Both the position numbers and the translations under genes were made by a program. DNA of 7,786 bases from Paraglaciecola arctica (GTDB lineage: Bacteria > Pseudomonadota > Gammaproteobacteria > Enterobacterales > Alteromonadaceae). The notes under the pieces were generated by a model that saw only the letters and a list, made by a program, of their open reading frames with translations, was not told the origin of the DNA and ran no database searches. This document shows, in pieces, positions 1-5,972 of the stretch. The stretch spans positions 1-7,786 of the forward strand of contig QIJM01000420.1 in the NCBI GenBank assembly GCA_003232445.1, in the 5' to 3' direction. Numbering within the stretch: position 1 is the first letter of the stretch; every line of letters starts with the position of its first letter.

Positions 1-81
1 TATGATATTGATAACAGAACAGCAAAGCTAGCAGCAAGGCTTGTTTACGAGGCGGTTGGTTCTAGATTTAACTCACTATGA
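1..81 (+). CDS. C-terminal 26 codons of a rightward gene, cut by the left edge
   Basis: An open frame enters from the left edge and ends at TGA (79-81). The 26 visible residues begin YDIDNRTAKLAARLVYEA and finish with GSRFNSL. The tail looks like a final amphipathic helix with alternating Lys/Arg and Ala/Leu. Its spacing (acidic-Ile-Asp, then a Thr-Ala-Lys-Leu-Ala-Ala helix) recalls the last helix of M28-type zinc metallopeptidases, but no catalytic residue is in view and this is only a weak suggestion. The frame is supported by being open from base 1, by two hairpins just after the stop, and by its convergence on nhaA with no other gene between. Confidence 0.6.
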   Translation, partial: YDIDNRTAKLAARLVYEAVGSRFNSL

Positions 82-85
82 TAAA

Positions 86-103
86 TAACCCTAACTTGGG
101 TTA
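86..103 (+). terminator. Small hairpin just after the first gene's stop
   Basis: A 6-bp stem TAACCC/GGGTTA (86-91 with 98-103) closes a 6-base loop, starting 4 bases after the TGA at 79-81. It is followed by AATATTATAAT rather than a clean T-run, so it is a weak intrinsic terminator or a 3'-end stabilising stem. Confidence 0.3.
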
Positions 104-116
104 AATATTATAATCT

Positions 117-155
117 AGCCCAAATAGTCAACAATAGTTGCTGCTCATTTGGGCT
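117..155. terminator. Probable bidirectional terminator between convergent genes
   Basis: The 9-base inverted repeat AGCCCAAAT (117-125) and ATTTGGGCT (147-155) encloses a second short stem, CAAC (129-132) with GTTG (137-140), around the loop AATA. It sits between the stop of the rightward gene (81) and the stop of leftward nhaA (176). Reading leftward the stem is followed by AGATTATAATATTT, and reading rightward by ATCTTTATC. Both tails are T-rich but broken. The position and the perfect outer stem make it the best terminator candidate for both genes. Confidence 0.5.
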
Positions 156-175
156 ATCTTTATCACAACAACATC

Positions 176-1357
176 TTAGGTCGATGCAGGTGTTTTATTA
201 CCTACTTTAGCTAATACAAAGGCGCCAATAACGGCTGAAAGTAGCGAACCTATCAAGACCCCAACTTTTACACTGAACTGATATTCGGGTGGTTGACCTT
301 CGAACGCTAATGACCCGATAAATAAACTCATAGTAAAACCTATGCCACACAATAACGTCACGCCATAAAGCTGAGGCCAAGTTGCACCTGTAGGTAACTT
401 CGCTAAACCCGCTTTTACAGTTAACCAACACACACCAAAAATACCCACTTGTTTACCAATGAATAGCCCAGCGGCTATCCCTAGGGTAATAGGGTTAAAG
501 ATATTATCTAAGCCTGCACCAATCAAAGATACACCTGCGTTAGCGAATGCAAATATAGGTAACACAAAAAAAGCTACCCATGAATGTAGCTTATGTTCCA
601 TATGCTCCAGCATAGGGTGGCCATCTTTATTCTTGACCGACATAGGGATAAACAAAGCTATAGCAAATCCCGCTAAAGTAGCATGTACACCAGATTTTAA
701 CACTGCAGCCCAAACCACCACTCCAACTAGTATGTATACTGTTTGAGTACGTACTTTGAATCTATTTAAAGCAAATAACACAACTAAACCAGATATCGCG
801 ACTACCAAGGATGTAGTTGATAAATCATGAGAGTAAAACAAAGCAATAATAACAATCGCGCCAATATCATCAAAAATGGCAACGCTGAGCAAAAACAATT
901 TCAAACTCAGTGGCAAAAACTTGCCAAAAATTGTAAATACGCCCACCGCAAATGCAATGTCGGTAGCAGAGGGGATCGCCCAGCCACGAATAGCCACTGG
1001 GTCATCTGCATTAAACCAAATATAAATCAAAGCAGGAAACGCAATACCTGCAACAGCTGCAATAGCTGGCAAAGTTATCTGTGCAGGAGAGGAGAGATTT
1101 CCACCTACCATCTCTCTTTTTATCTCAAGACCCACCAAAAAGAAGAAAATCGCCATTAGGCCATCGTTCACCCAAAGAATAAGCGGTTTAGCAATTTCAA
1201 AAGCGCCAAACTGCACAACAACAGGGATCTCCAACAAACCATTATAAAAACTGTTTAGAGGCGTGTTTGCCATGATCATGGCGATCATAGCTGCAAAAAC
1301 TAATATAAATCCACCGGCGGCTTCATGTTGGAAAAACTTCTTTAAGGCGTCTGGCAT
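176..1357 (-). CDS. nhaA: Na+/H+ antiporter NhaA
   Basis: This is an inner-membrane electrogenic Na+(Li+)/H+ exchanger that uses the proton gradient to expel sodium and help control cytoplasmic pH. The 393-residue product is the family's usual size (E. coli 388) and collinear with the E. coli protein. The ion-binding pair Asp163-Asp164 lies in AIFDDIGAI, Asp133 in SATDIAFAVGV, the pH-response His225 in KSGVHATLAG, and a Lys at 302 in LFIGKQVG matches E. coli Lys300. The pH-sensor residues Glu78, Lys80, Arg81 and Glu82 (GLEIKRE) and the EHKLHSW segment near 254-260 are also present. Alternating hydrophobic stretches fit the family's 12 helices. The ATG start is preceded by AGGA seven bases upstream. 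No nhaR regulator is adjacent, so the gene appears monocistronic and reads away from the lysis cassette. Identification is very secure. Confidence 0.97.
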   Translation of the reverse strand: MPDALKKFFQHEAAGGFILVFAAMIAMIMANTPLNSFYNGLLEIPVVVQFGAFEIAKPLILWVNDGLMAIFFFLVGLEIKREMVGGNLSSPAQITLPAIAAVAGIAFPALIYIWFNADDPVAIRGWAIPSATDIAFAVGVFTIFGKFLPLSLKLFLLSVAIFDDIGAIVIIALFYSHDLSTTSLVVAISGLVVLFALNRFKVRTQTVYILVGVVVWAAVLKSGVHATLAGFAIALFIPMSVKNKDGHPMLEHMEHKLHSWVAFFVLPIFAFANAGVSLIGAGLDNIFNPITLGIAAGLFIGKQVGIFGVCWLTVKAGLAKLPTGATWPQLYGVTLLCGIGFTMSLFIGSLAFEGQPPEYQFSVKVGVLIGSLLSAVIGAFVLAKVGNKTPAST

Positions 1358-1388
1358 CTTCGTATCCTAATTGAGGTTGTTATTTATT

Positions 1389-1418
1389 TTTATACATTAG
1401 ATAAAATGTGCAAGTAAA
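1389..1418 (-). promoter_or_regulatory. Candidate sigma-70 promoter of nhaA
   Basis: On the minus strand TTTACT (-35, 1418-1413) and TATAAA (-10, 1394-1389) are 18 bases apart. Transcription would begin near 1382, leaving a leader of about 25 bases containing the AGGA ribosome site (1368-1365). The surrounding sequence is extremely AT-rich, so chance matches are easy and the call is tentative. Confidence 0.35.
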
Positions 1419-1707
1419 GCTAAATGATACCTAGATTTTACTAAATAAAATATGATAAATATAAAAATCATCAAAAATTCAAATGCTTAACTAAAAATAC
1501 TAATTAAGTAAGTAGCATATATAATACCCTATGTTAGCGGATTAAATCATATATATTAGCCATTTCAGTGTCTGACAAGATATAAGGTTTAAAGACAGAC
1601 CAACAAATATTGTAAATTTTCTTGCAGCACTCTATATTCATAACTGTCCAAAAATCAGTCAAAGGATCAATGACGTGTTTGACCTCTTCGTTCAACCTCC
1701 CTGCTGC

Positions 1708-1713
1708 AGGTGG
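1708..1713 (+). promoter_or_regulatory. Shine-Dalgarno that decides the muramidase start
   Basis: AGGTGG lies 5 bases before the ATG at 1719. The in-frame alternative GTG at 1710 overlaps this motif and has only CCCTGCTGCAG before it, without a purine-rich site. ATG 1719 is therefore the better start; the two options differ by three residues. Confidence 0.55.
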
Positions 1714-1718
1714 CTATT

Positions 1719-3086
1719 ATGTTAGGCGCAGTTTCTACCTCATTACTCAATGTACGCAGTATGCCAACTGCCAGTGGAGGCATTCTCGGACAACTCACAG
1801 AAGGCATGGTGATTAAGGGCGATGGACCGTTTGATAATTGGTTGCAACTTAACTACAACGATACCTTCGGTTTTGTATCTGCACACTACCTCAAACCGGT
1901 TAACGACTTGGCCAGGCTCATTGGGACAGTTAATGCCAACAGATTGAATGTACGACAGGCACCATCATCCAGTGCCAAACATCTAGCAACGGTAAGTCGC
2001 GGCGCCTCAATTAAAACTCTAGCGGTACTAAACGACTGGTTAGAAATTGAATTTAATGGCAAGACTGCTTATGTGGCAGCACGATTTGTCGATTTGGTTT
2101 ACGTATCAAAGGGATACTATGCCAAAGTCAGTGCAGATAGTTTGAATGTTCGCTCTGCTCCCTACTCTAGCGCCAATCTATTTGGCCAAATCACTATGGG
2201 TGGGCAAATTTGGGTAGAAGGGCAACAACAAAATTGGAGTCAAATTCGCTTTAATGGCAACAGAGGTTATGTAGCCAGTCGTTACTTAATGCCAATAGGT
2301 AATATCGATACCAAACAAGAAGACCCCATCGCTTTGCCGGATCATCAAGACGATATTGGTGTTCCTATTGCAGAACTAGGTCAAGAATTGTCTCGACTCA
2401 CACCATCCACAATTTTGACTGTTTCTGGCACCAGCGAACAACGTAATGCCGCAGCCACATGGAACAGGTGGGGCGCATTGTTGACTGAATTGAGCGATAA
2501 GAAGCAACTAGACGTAGCCTGTGCCTTGGCTGTTCTGTGCGTAGAAAGCTCTGGCAAAGGGTTCGAACAAAACAACAGTGATCGTATGATCATTCGTTTT
2601 GAAAATCACAAATTTTGGAAGTTTTGGGGTAAACACAACCCACAACAATTCCGCCAACATTTTAGATATAGCAATGACAAAGTATGGCGAGGGCATGAAT
2701 GGCGAAGGGAACCAAGCGGAGAATGGCAATCATTTCATGGCCGTCAATTAAACGAATGGCAAGTATTTGAATTTGCTCGCCAGTTAGATGAAAACGCGGC
2801 TATATTATCTATTAGCATGGGCGCACCACAAATTATGGGGTTTCATTTTGAGCGTATTGGTTATCAATCGGTGGTCGAAATGTTTGATGCCTTTGCCCAC
2901 AGTATTCAGGGTCAAATTAATGGCCTATTCGATTTTTTCTCACCAAGAATGTTGCAATATCTGAAAGATTTTGCTTTTGAAGATTTTGCTGGTATGTACA
3001 ACGGTAAAGGTCAGAAAAAAGTGTATGGCGACAAAATACAAAAGCACTATGCGGCATTTAAAAAGATGATGCCTAACACACCTTAA
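1719..3086 (+). CDS. Endolysin: three SH3b domains plus DUF3380-type N-acetylmuramidase
   Basis: This is a predicted peptidoglycan hydrolase cleaving glycan strands between N-acetylmuramic acid and N-acetylglucosamine, of the phage-endolysin muramidase family DUF3380 (Pfam PF11860, Salmonella phage Gp110 type). Numbering from ATG 1719 (455 residues), three bacterial SH3 repeats occupy about 4-60, 68-127 and 134-192. Each opens with LNVR and closes with a Gly/Ala-(Phe/Tyr)-Val-(Ser/Ala)-(Ala/Ser) strand (GFVSAHYL, AYVAARFV, GYVASRYL). A Pro/Asp-rich linker (about 193-240) leads to the catalytic domain. There VESSGKGF carries the likely catalytic Glu276, followed by IIRFENHKFW and by SMGAPQIMGFHF near 366. 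There is no signal peptide or membrane segment, so export should depend on the holin encoded 48 bases downstream. The two genes look like one operon. The family is secure; whether it came from a phage or serves the host is not shown by the gene itself. Confidence 0.9.
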   Translation: MLGAVSTSLLNVRSMPTASGGILGQLTEGMVIKGDGPFDNWLQLNYNDTFGFVSAHYLKPVNDLARLIGTVNANRLNVRQAPSSSAKHLATVSRGASIKTLAVLNDWLEIEFNGKTAYVAARFVDLVYVSKGYYAKVSADSLNVRSAPYSSANLFGQITMGGQIWVEGQQQNWSQIRFNGNRGYVASRYLMPIGNIDTKQEDPIALPDHQDDIGVPIAELGQELSRLTPSTILTVSGTSEQRNAAATWNRWGALLTELSDKKQLDVACALAVLCVESSGKGFEQNNSDRMIIRFENHKFWKFWGKHNPQQFRQHFRYSNDKVWRGHEWRREPSGEWQSFHGRQLNEWQVFEFARQLDENAAILSISMGAPQIMGFHFERIGYQSVVEMFDAFAHSIQGQINGLFDFFSPRMLQYLKDFAFEDFAGMYNGKGQKKVYGDKIQKHYAAFKKMMPNTP

Positions 3087-3124
3087 ATCTGCCATTTTGA
3101 GGTAGTTTGGGTATCAACATTCCT

Positions 3125-3130
3125 AGGAGG
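3125..3130 (+). promoter_or_regulatory. Consensus Shine-Dalgarno of the holin gene
   Basis: A full AGGAGG lies 4 bases before the ATG at 3135. It is the strongest ribosome site in the window, stronger than that of the muramidase just upstream, and suggests the membrane protein is made at a higher rate than the enzyme from the shared message. Confidence 0.75.
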
Positions 3131-3134
3131 GAAT

Positions 3135-3566
3135 ATGAACGTTTTTTCTTTTATCAGTAACATCTTTGAACCGGCGGTTAAGTTAATCGATGAGATACAC
3201 ACTAGCGACGAAGAAAAGCTCAAGCTACAAGCGCAAATTAAGGCTGTAGAAAACGAATTGTTAGCCAAAGTGATTGATTACGAAACCAAGCTGTTACAAG
3301 GTAAAACGGCGATAATTACGGCCGAAGCCACAGGCCAGTCATGGATACAACGCAACTGGCGACCTATCACCATGCTGACTTTTTTAGCCTTAGTGGTGCT
3401 TAATAGTTTTGGCTTGTTAGTGACACCATTAGCTGAGGAAGCTTGGACTCTGCTGCAGATAGGTTTAGGTGGCTATGTCGCGGGGCGTTCCGCAGAAAAA
3501 ATGACACAACAGTATCTCAAGGCCCGACCTGCAGACGACAAAAATAATGACATGGCCAAAGGTTGA
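3135..3566 (+). CDS. Holin of the GTA_holin_3TM family
   Basis: This small inner-membrane protein (143 residues) probably forms the lesion through which the upstream muramidase reaches the murein. The family signature is clear: SWIQRNWRP (69-77) before the first hydrophobic helix (about 78-97), a short TPLAEEA turn, then a second helix ending in IGLGGYVAGRSAEK (109-122). This matches Pfam PF11351, named for holins of gene-transfer-agent release. Residues 20-60 are a charged, heptad-like stretch (EEKLKLQAQIKAVENELLAK) that is probably a coiled coil. Residues 1-18 are amphipathic and may be the 'third' segment; only two convincing membrane spans are visible. The C-terminal tail is charged and cytoplasmic-like. 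It follows the muramidase on the same strand. No spanin or other lysis gene follows before the terminator. Confidence 0.82.
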   Translation: MNVFSFISNIFEPAVKLIDEIHTSDEEKLKLQAQIKAVENELLAKVIDYETKLLQGKTAIITAEATGQSWIQRNWRPITMLTFLALVVLNSFGLLVTPLAEEAWTLLQIGLGGYVAGRSAEKMTQQYLKARPADDKNNDMAKG

Positions 3567-3582
3567 TCAGCAAACCTTTTTT
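3558..3582 (+). terminator. Intrinsic terminator of the lysis cassette, overlapping the holin stop
   Basis: A 7-bp stem AAAGGTT (3558-3564) with AACCTTT (3573-3579) and an 8-base loop GATCAGCA is followed by three more T, so the T-run spans 3577-3582. The holin TGA (3564-3566) lies at the top of the stem and in the loop. It would end the two-gene message before the convergent acylase gene. Confidence 0.65.
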
Positions 3583-3593
3583 ACAGTTGACTA

Positions 3594-3624
3594 GGGTAAG
3601 TACCAAATTTATTGGCGCTTACCC
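3594..3624 (-). other. Nested hairpin across the acylase stop codon
   Basis: GGGTAAG (3594-3600) pairs perfectly with CTTACCC (3618-3624). Inside, after a 2x2 internal loop, CCAA (3603-3606) pairs with TTGG (3612-3615) around a 5-base loop. The acylase TAA (complement of 3609-3611) falls in this structure. Neither strand shows a T-run directly after it, so it is more likely a 3'-end stabilising or factor-assisted termination stem than a classical intrinsic terminator. Confidence 0.45.
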
Positions 3625-5792
3625 GGCTGATAACTCTCTACAGCCCGTTTCAACACGTCTTCTTTGTAGTAAGCAACATCTTTAAATTGGCCTTGGGCAT
3701 AACGCTGAGACTGATCGTAAAAATGCTGCGATGCAGGATCGCCACTCTGACCACCGGCCAAGAGTGATTTTGCCTTAACTTTTTCGCCAAATTCCACCAC
3801 CGCGACAAAACTATTACCACGATAGCCATAAAGCTTTTTGCTACCATTAACACTACGTGCACCAAAAGCCGCTAAAGCACCCCATCGCCCTGATGCCATG
3901 CCGATTGGAATACTTGGCTGTGCATCATCTACTGGCAAATCAATATCGCCTGTAAGTCTTTGCAGTCGATTGATGTCTCCCCAAGGGGTATTCCATCGGC
4001 CAAAATCTGCGGTCAATTTTTCTACTGCCTGTTCAAAAATTTTTAATCTCTCTGAGCGAAACGAGCCATTACCAAAATGTTCAATCGTTTGCATTGAGCT
4101 TTTACCTTCTGGGCGAGTACCTTCAGTCAAATATTGCATGCCATAATAATGTGCTAAAGACATAGCAACAGAATCCACTGATACACGATAATCCCATTGG
4201 CGCAGTGTGTTAATTGGTTCAGCTAAAGCTCTCAGCGGATTACGCGATCTGTCATAAGCATCAATAAGACCAGAAATAAGCGTTTTAAAGCCTGGTAAAT
4301 ATGGATCATAAGCAACCTCAATTAACTTATCTAAAGTAAAATCAGATTGCCCCATTAATACTTGAACCGCGTGTATGCCTCTGAAATTTTCAGGATCGGG
4401 TGCCATATAAATTGGGTAATCCTCTGCTTTAGGACTGAATTCACCAGCAGCAGTAAAGGGGGTAGAATTGGCATTTTGGATCCAACCATTAGCAGGGTTA
4501 AGAATACTAATAGTTTCATCTACTGTGTGCAGACCATTCCAGTCTGTCTTTTTATTGGAGCCACTGACCGGCTTAGAATAGTCAAAGCTGGGATCACGCT
4601 TGGGGATAAAATTACCGTGATAATAAGCGATATTACCATCAGCATCGGCATAAACGGTGTTATTTGACGAGTTGGTGCGCATGTCCATCATGTTGCGAAA
4701 TTCGGCATGGTTAGCGGTTTTTGTGCGGATAAATGACTGTTGTAAGGCATTCACAGGATCCCAGTTTATCCTTGTTGTCACCCACTGCCCATTCAGCATA
4801 TGCGTTACAGGCCCATGATGGGTGCGAAAAGTAGGAAAGGTTTTAGATTTAAACGTGTCGCCATCGCGATACTTCAAGGTTACGGCTGAGGTATCAACCT
4901 TCAATTCGTCACCTTCATACAGATAATACAAATCCTCACCACGTTCAATAATGGTTTCAAGATATTCATCCATAAAATCTACATGGGTCGAAGTGTGCAT
5001 CCATCCATTTTTTTCGTTAAATCCCTGATAGACAAAAAACTGCCCCCAAGTCACTGCACCGTAGGCATTTAAACCTTCTTCGCTCACCACATGCACTTCT
5101 GGTCGAAAATAAAAAGAGGTGTGCGGATTGATCAGTAACATGGCATGACCAGATTGGCTCAACTTGCCCGAAATAGCAAAACCATTTGAACCACTTGGCT
5201 CAGCCATAACTAAATCTGGCGTATCGGGGTTATCGGCTCTGCGCCCATAAAAAGCTTCTATACCTTTCACTGAAATTCGCTCAATATCGCCACCTATCGA
5301 ACCTTCAGAAAAAAACATTGGCATCCAAGGTTCAAATCGTGTCAATAAGGCGGGTTTAACGTTTGGGTGTGTAGCGAGATAATAATTGAGCCCATCAGCG
5401 AAGGCATCACATAAAGCCTTAAGTGATGCAGGAGAATTTTGATAAGCTAATTTTGCTTGTTCGATAGTCATAAACAAACGTGCCCGCAAGTCACCGTATA
5501 AGGCTTTTTCGCCTTCAACTTCTGCAAGTCTACCGATGGCCCAAATATAATTGCGCTCTACCCGCTTAAAGTCATCCTCTGCTTGGGCATACAACAAACC
5601 AAATACGGCGTCTGCATCTGTCTTGCCATATATATGTGGCACCCCAAAGTCGTCGCGAATAATTTCGACTCGCTCAGCTCTGGCAGTCAAGCGATCAATT
5701 TCGCTAATGGGTGGTGGTGGCGAGGCACATGCAGATACAAAAAATATCAACAGAACAACAACAAACGATTTTAAATCAAAACGAAGGGGCAT
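3609..5792 (-). CDS. Penicillin-acylase-family (Ntn hydrolase) lipoprotein
   Basis: This is a predicted envelope amidohydrolase of the penicillin amidase family (PF01804), which cleaves acyl-amide bonds of substrates such as beta-lactams, N-acyl-homoserine lactones or acylated peptides. The 727-residue precursor starts with a lipoprotein signal: a hydrophobic core at 9-20, then VSAC with Cys22; Ala at +2 favours outer-membrane sorting. An alpha region (about 23-200) precedes the self-cleavage point GSNGF, making Ser202 the probable N-terminal nucleophile of the beta chain. Counting Ser202 as beta-1, His224 (INPH) falls at beta-23 and Asn442 (QNANSTP) at beta-241, the positions of the oxyanion-hole and active-site residues in known acylases. 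GGQSGDP...HFYDQ (680-694) is the usual C-terminal family motif. The gene has its own promoter and converges on the lysis cassette. Catalytic competence looks intact; the substrate cannot be read from the sequence, so quorum quenching is only one option. Confidence 0.88.
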   Translation of the reverse strand: MPLRFDLKSFVVVLLIFFVSACASPPPPISEIDRLTARAERVEIIRDDFGVPHIYGKTDADAVFGLLYAQAEDDFKRVERNYIWAIGRLAEVEGEKALYGDLRARLFMTIEQAKLAYQNSPASLKALCDAFADGLNYYLATHPNVKPALLTRFEPWMPMFFSEGSIGGDIERISVKGIEAFYGRRADNPDTPDLVMAEPSGSNGFAISGKLSQSGHAMLLINPHTSFYFRPEVHVVSEEGLNAYGAVTWGQFFVYQGFNEKNGWMHTSTHVDFMDEYLETIIERGEDLYYLYEGDELKVDTSAVTLKYRDGDTFKSKTFPTFRTHHGPVTHMLNGQWVTTRINWDPVNALQQSFIRTKTANHAEFRNMMDMRTNSSNNTVYADADGNIAYYHGNFIPKRDPSFDYSKPVSGSNKKTDWNGLHTVDETISILNPANGWIQNANSTPFTAAGEFSPKAEDYPIYMAPDPENFRGIHAVQVLMGQSDFTLDKLIEVAYDPYLPGFKTLISGLIDAYDRSRNPLRALAEPINTLRQWDYRVSVDSVAMSLAHYYGMQYLTEGTRPEGKSSMQTIEHFGNGSFRSERLKIFEQAVEKLTADFGRWNTPWGDINRLQRLTGDIDLPVDDAQPSIPIGMASGRWGALAAFGARSVNGSKKLYGYRGNSFVAVVEFGEKVKAKSLLAGGQSGDPASQHFYDQSQRYAQGQFKDVAYYKEDVLKRAVESYQPGKRQ

Positions 5793-5853
5793 AAATAATC
5801 CATCAAAAATTAGCGTGCGTGATTATGCTACCAAGCAGTTTATGAGAAGTACA

Positions 5854-5883
5854 ATTATACTAATCTGTATAAATAAGCATCAA
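5854..5883 (-). promoter_or_regulatory. Candidate sigma-70 promoter of the acylase gene
   Basis: On the minus strand TTGATG (-35, 5883-5878) and a perfect TATAAT (-10, 5859-5854) are separated by 18 bases. Transcription would start near 5847, giving a leader of about 54 bases. The ribosome site before the ATG is weak, with only GGA in GATGGATTATTT. Confidence 0.55.
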
Positions 5884-5889
5884 TCTTGC

Positions 5890-5918
5890 TCGACTTTGTC
5901 AAGGTATTTCCGTATGAT
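5890..5918 (+). promoter_or_regulatory. Candidate sigma-70 promoter of the ABC-F gene
   Basis: TCGACT (5890-5895) and TATGAT (5913-5918) are exactly 17 bases apart and followed by a GC-rich discriminator GCGCCC. Transcription would start near 5925, about 48 bases before the TTG start codon. A small stem CCTG/CAGG (5923-5934) would lie at the very 5' end of the message. The -35 box is only 6 bases from the -35 box of the divergent acylase promoter. Confidence 0.55.
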
Positions 5919-5972
5919 GCGCCCTGATGGCAGGCATATTGACTAATTTTCTTTTTTCTGGACGACCTACTT

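Larger units (their letters stand above)
1358..1718. other. AT-rich intergenic region between nhaA and the lysis cassette
   Basis: This gap holds no convincing gene. Bases 1380-1560 are strikingly AT-rich with many A-runs, and the segment CATATATA occurs twice (about 1516 and 1549). The nhaA promoter candidate lies at its left end. A perfect TATAAT at 1520-1525 and a CTGACA at 1572-1577 are visible on the plus strand, but neither has a properly spaced partner, so no cassette promoter can be assigned. The frame of the downstream muramidase is closed by TGA at 1680-1682, which rules out a longer N-terminus in that frame. Confidence 0.6.

Noticed and set aside
459..1159. Plus-strand open frames opposite nhaA
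   Set aside because: They are antisense to a gene with complete family conservation, have no recognisable domain and no convincing ribosome sites.
1570..1600. GTCTG...CAGAC inverted repeat upstream of the lysis cassette
   Set aside because: Only 5 bp with a 21-base gap in AT-rich DNA; too weak to call an operator.
1622..1816. Small plus-strand frame running into the muramidase start
   Set aside because: It begins at TTG without a ribosome site, and its second half is an out-of-frame reading of the first SH3b domain. A frameshifted N-terminal extension was considered, but the muramidase already begins with a complete SH3b repeat.
1358..3608. Prophage or mobile-element boundaries around the lysis cassette
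   Set aside because: No integrase, transposase, tRNA attachment site or matching direct repeats could be seen on either side.
5551..5946. Plus-strand frame antisense to the acylase signal region and reaching into the divergent promoter gap
   Set aside because: It overlaps the secure N-terminus of the acylase and both promoter candidates, and its product has no coherent features.
5921..5958. CCTG/CAGG stem followed by a T-rich stretch in the ybiT leader, considered as an attenuator
   Set aside because: The stem is only 4 bp and the T-rich run starts 13 bases later, so it lacks the geometry of an intrinsic terminator.
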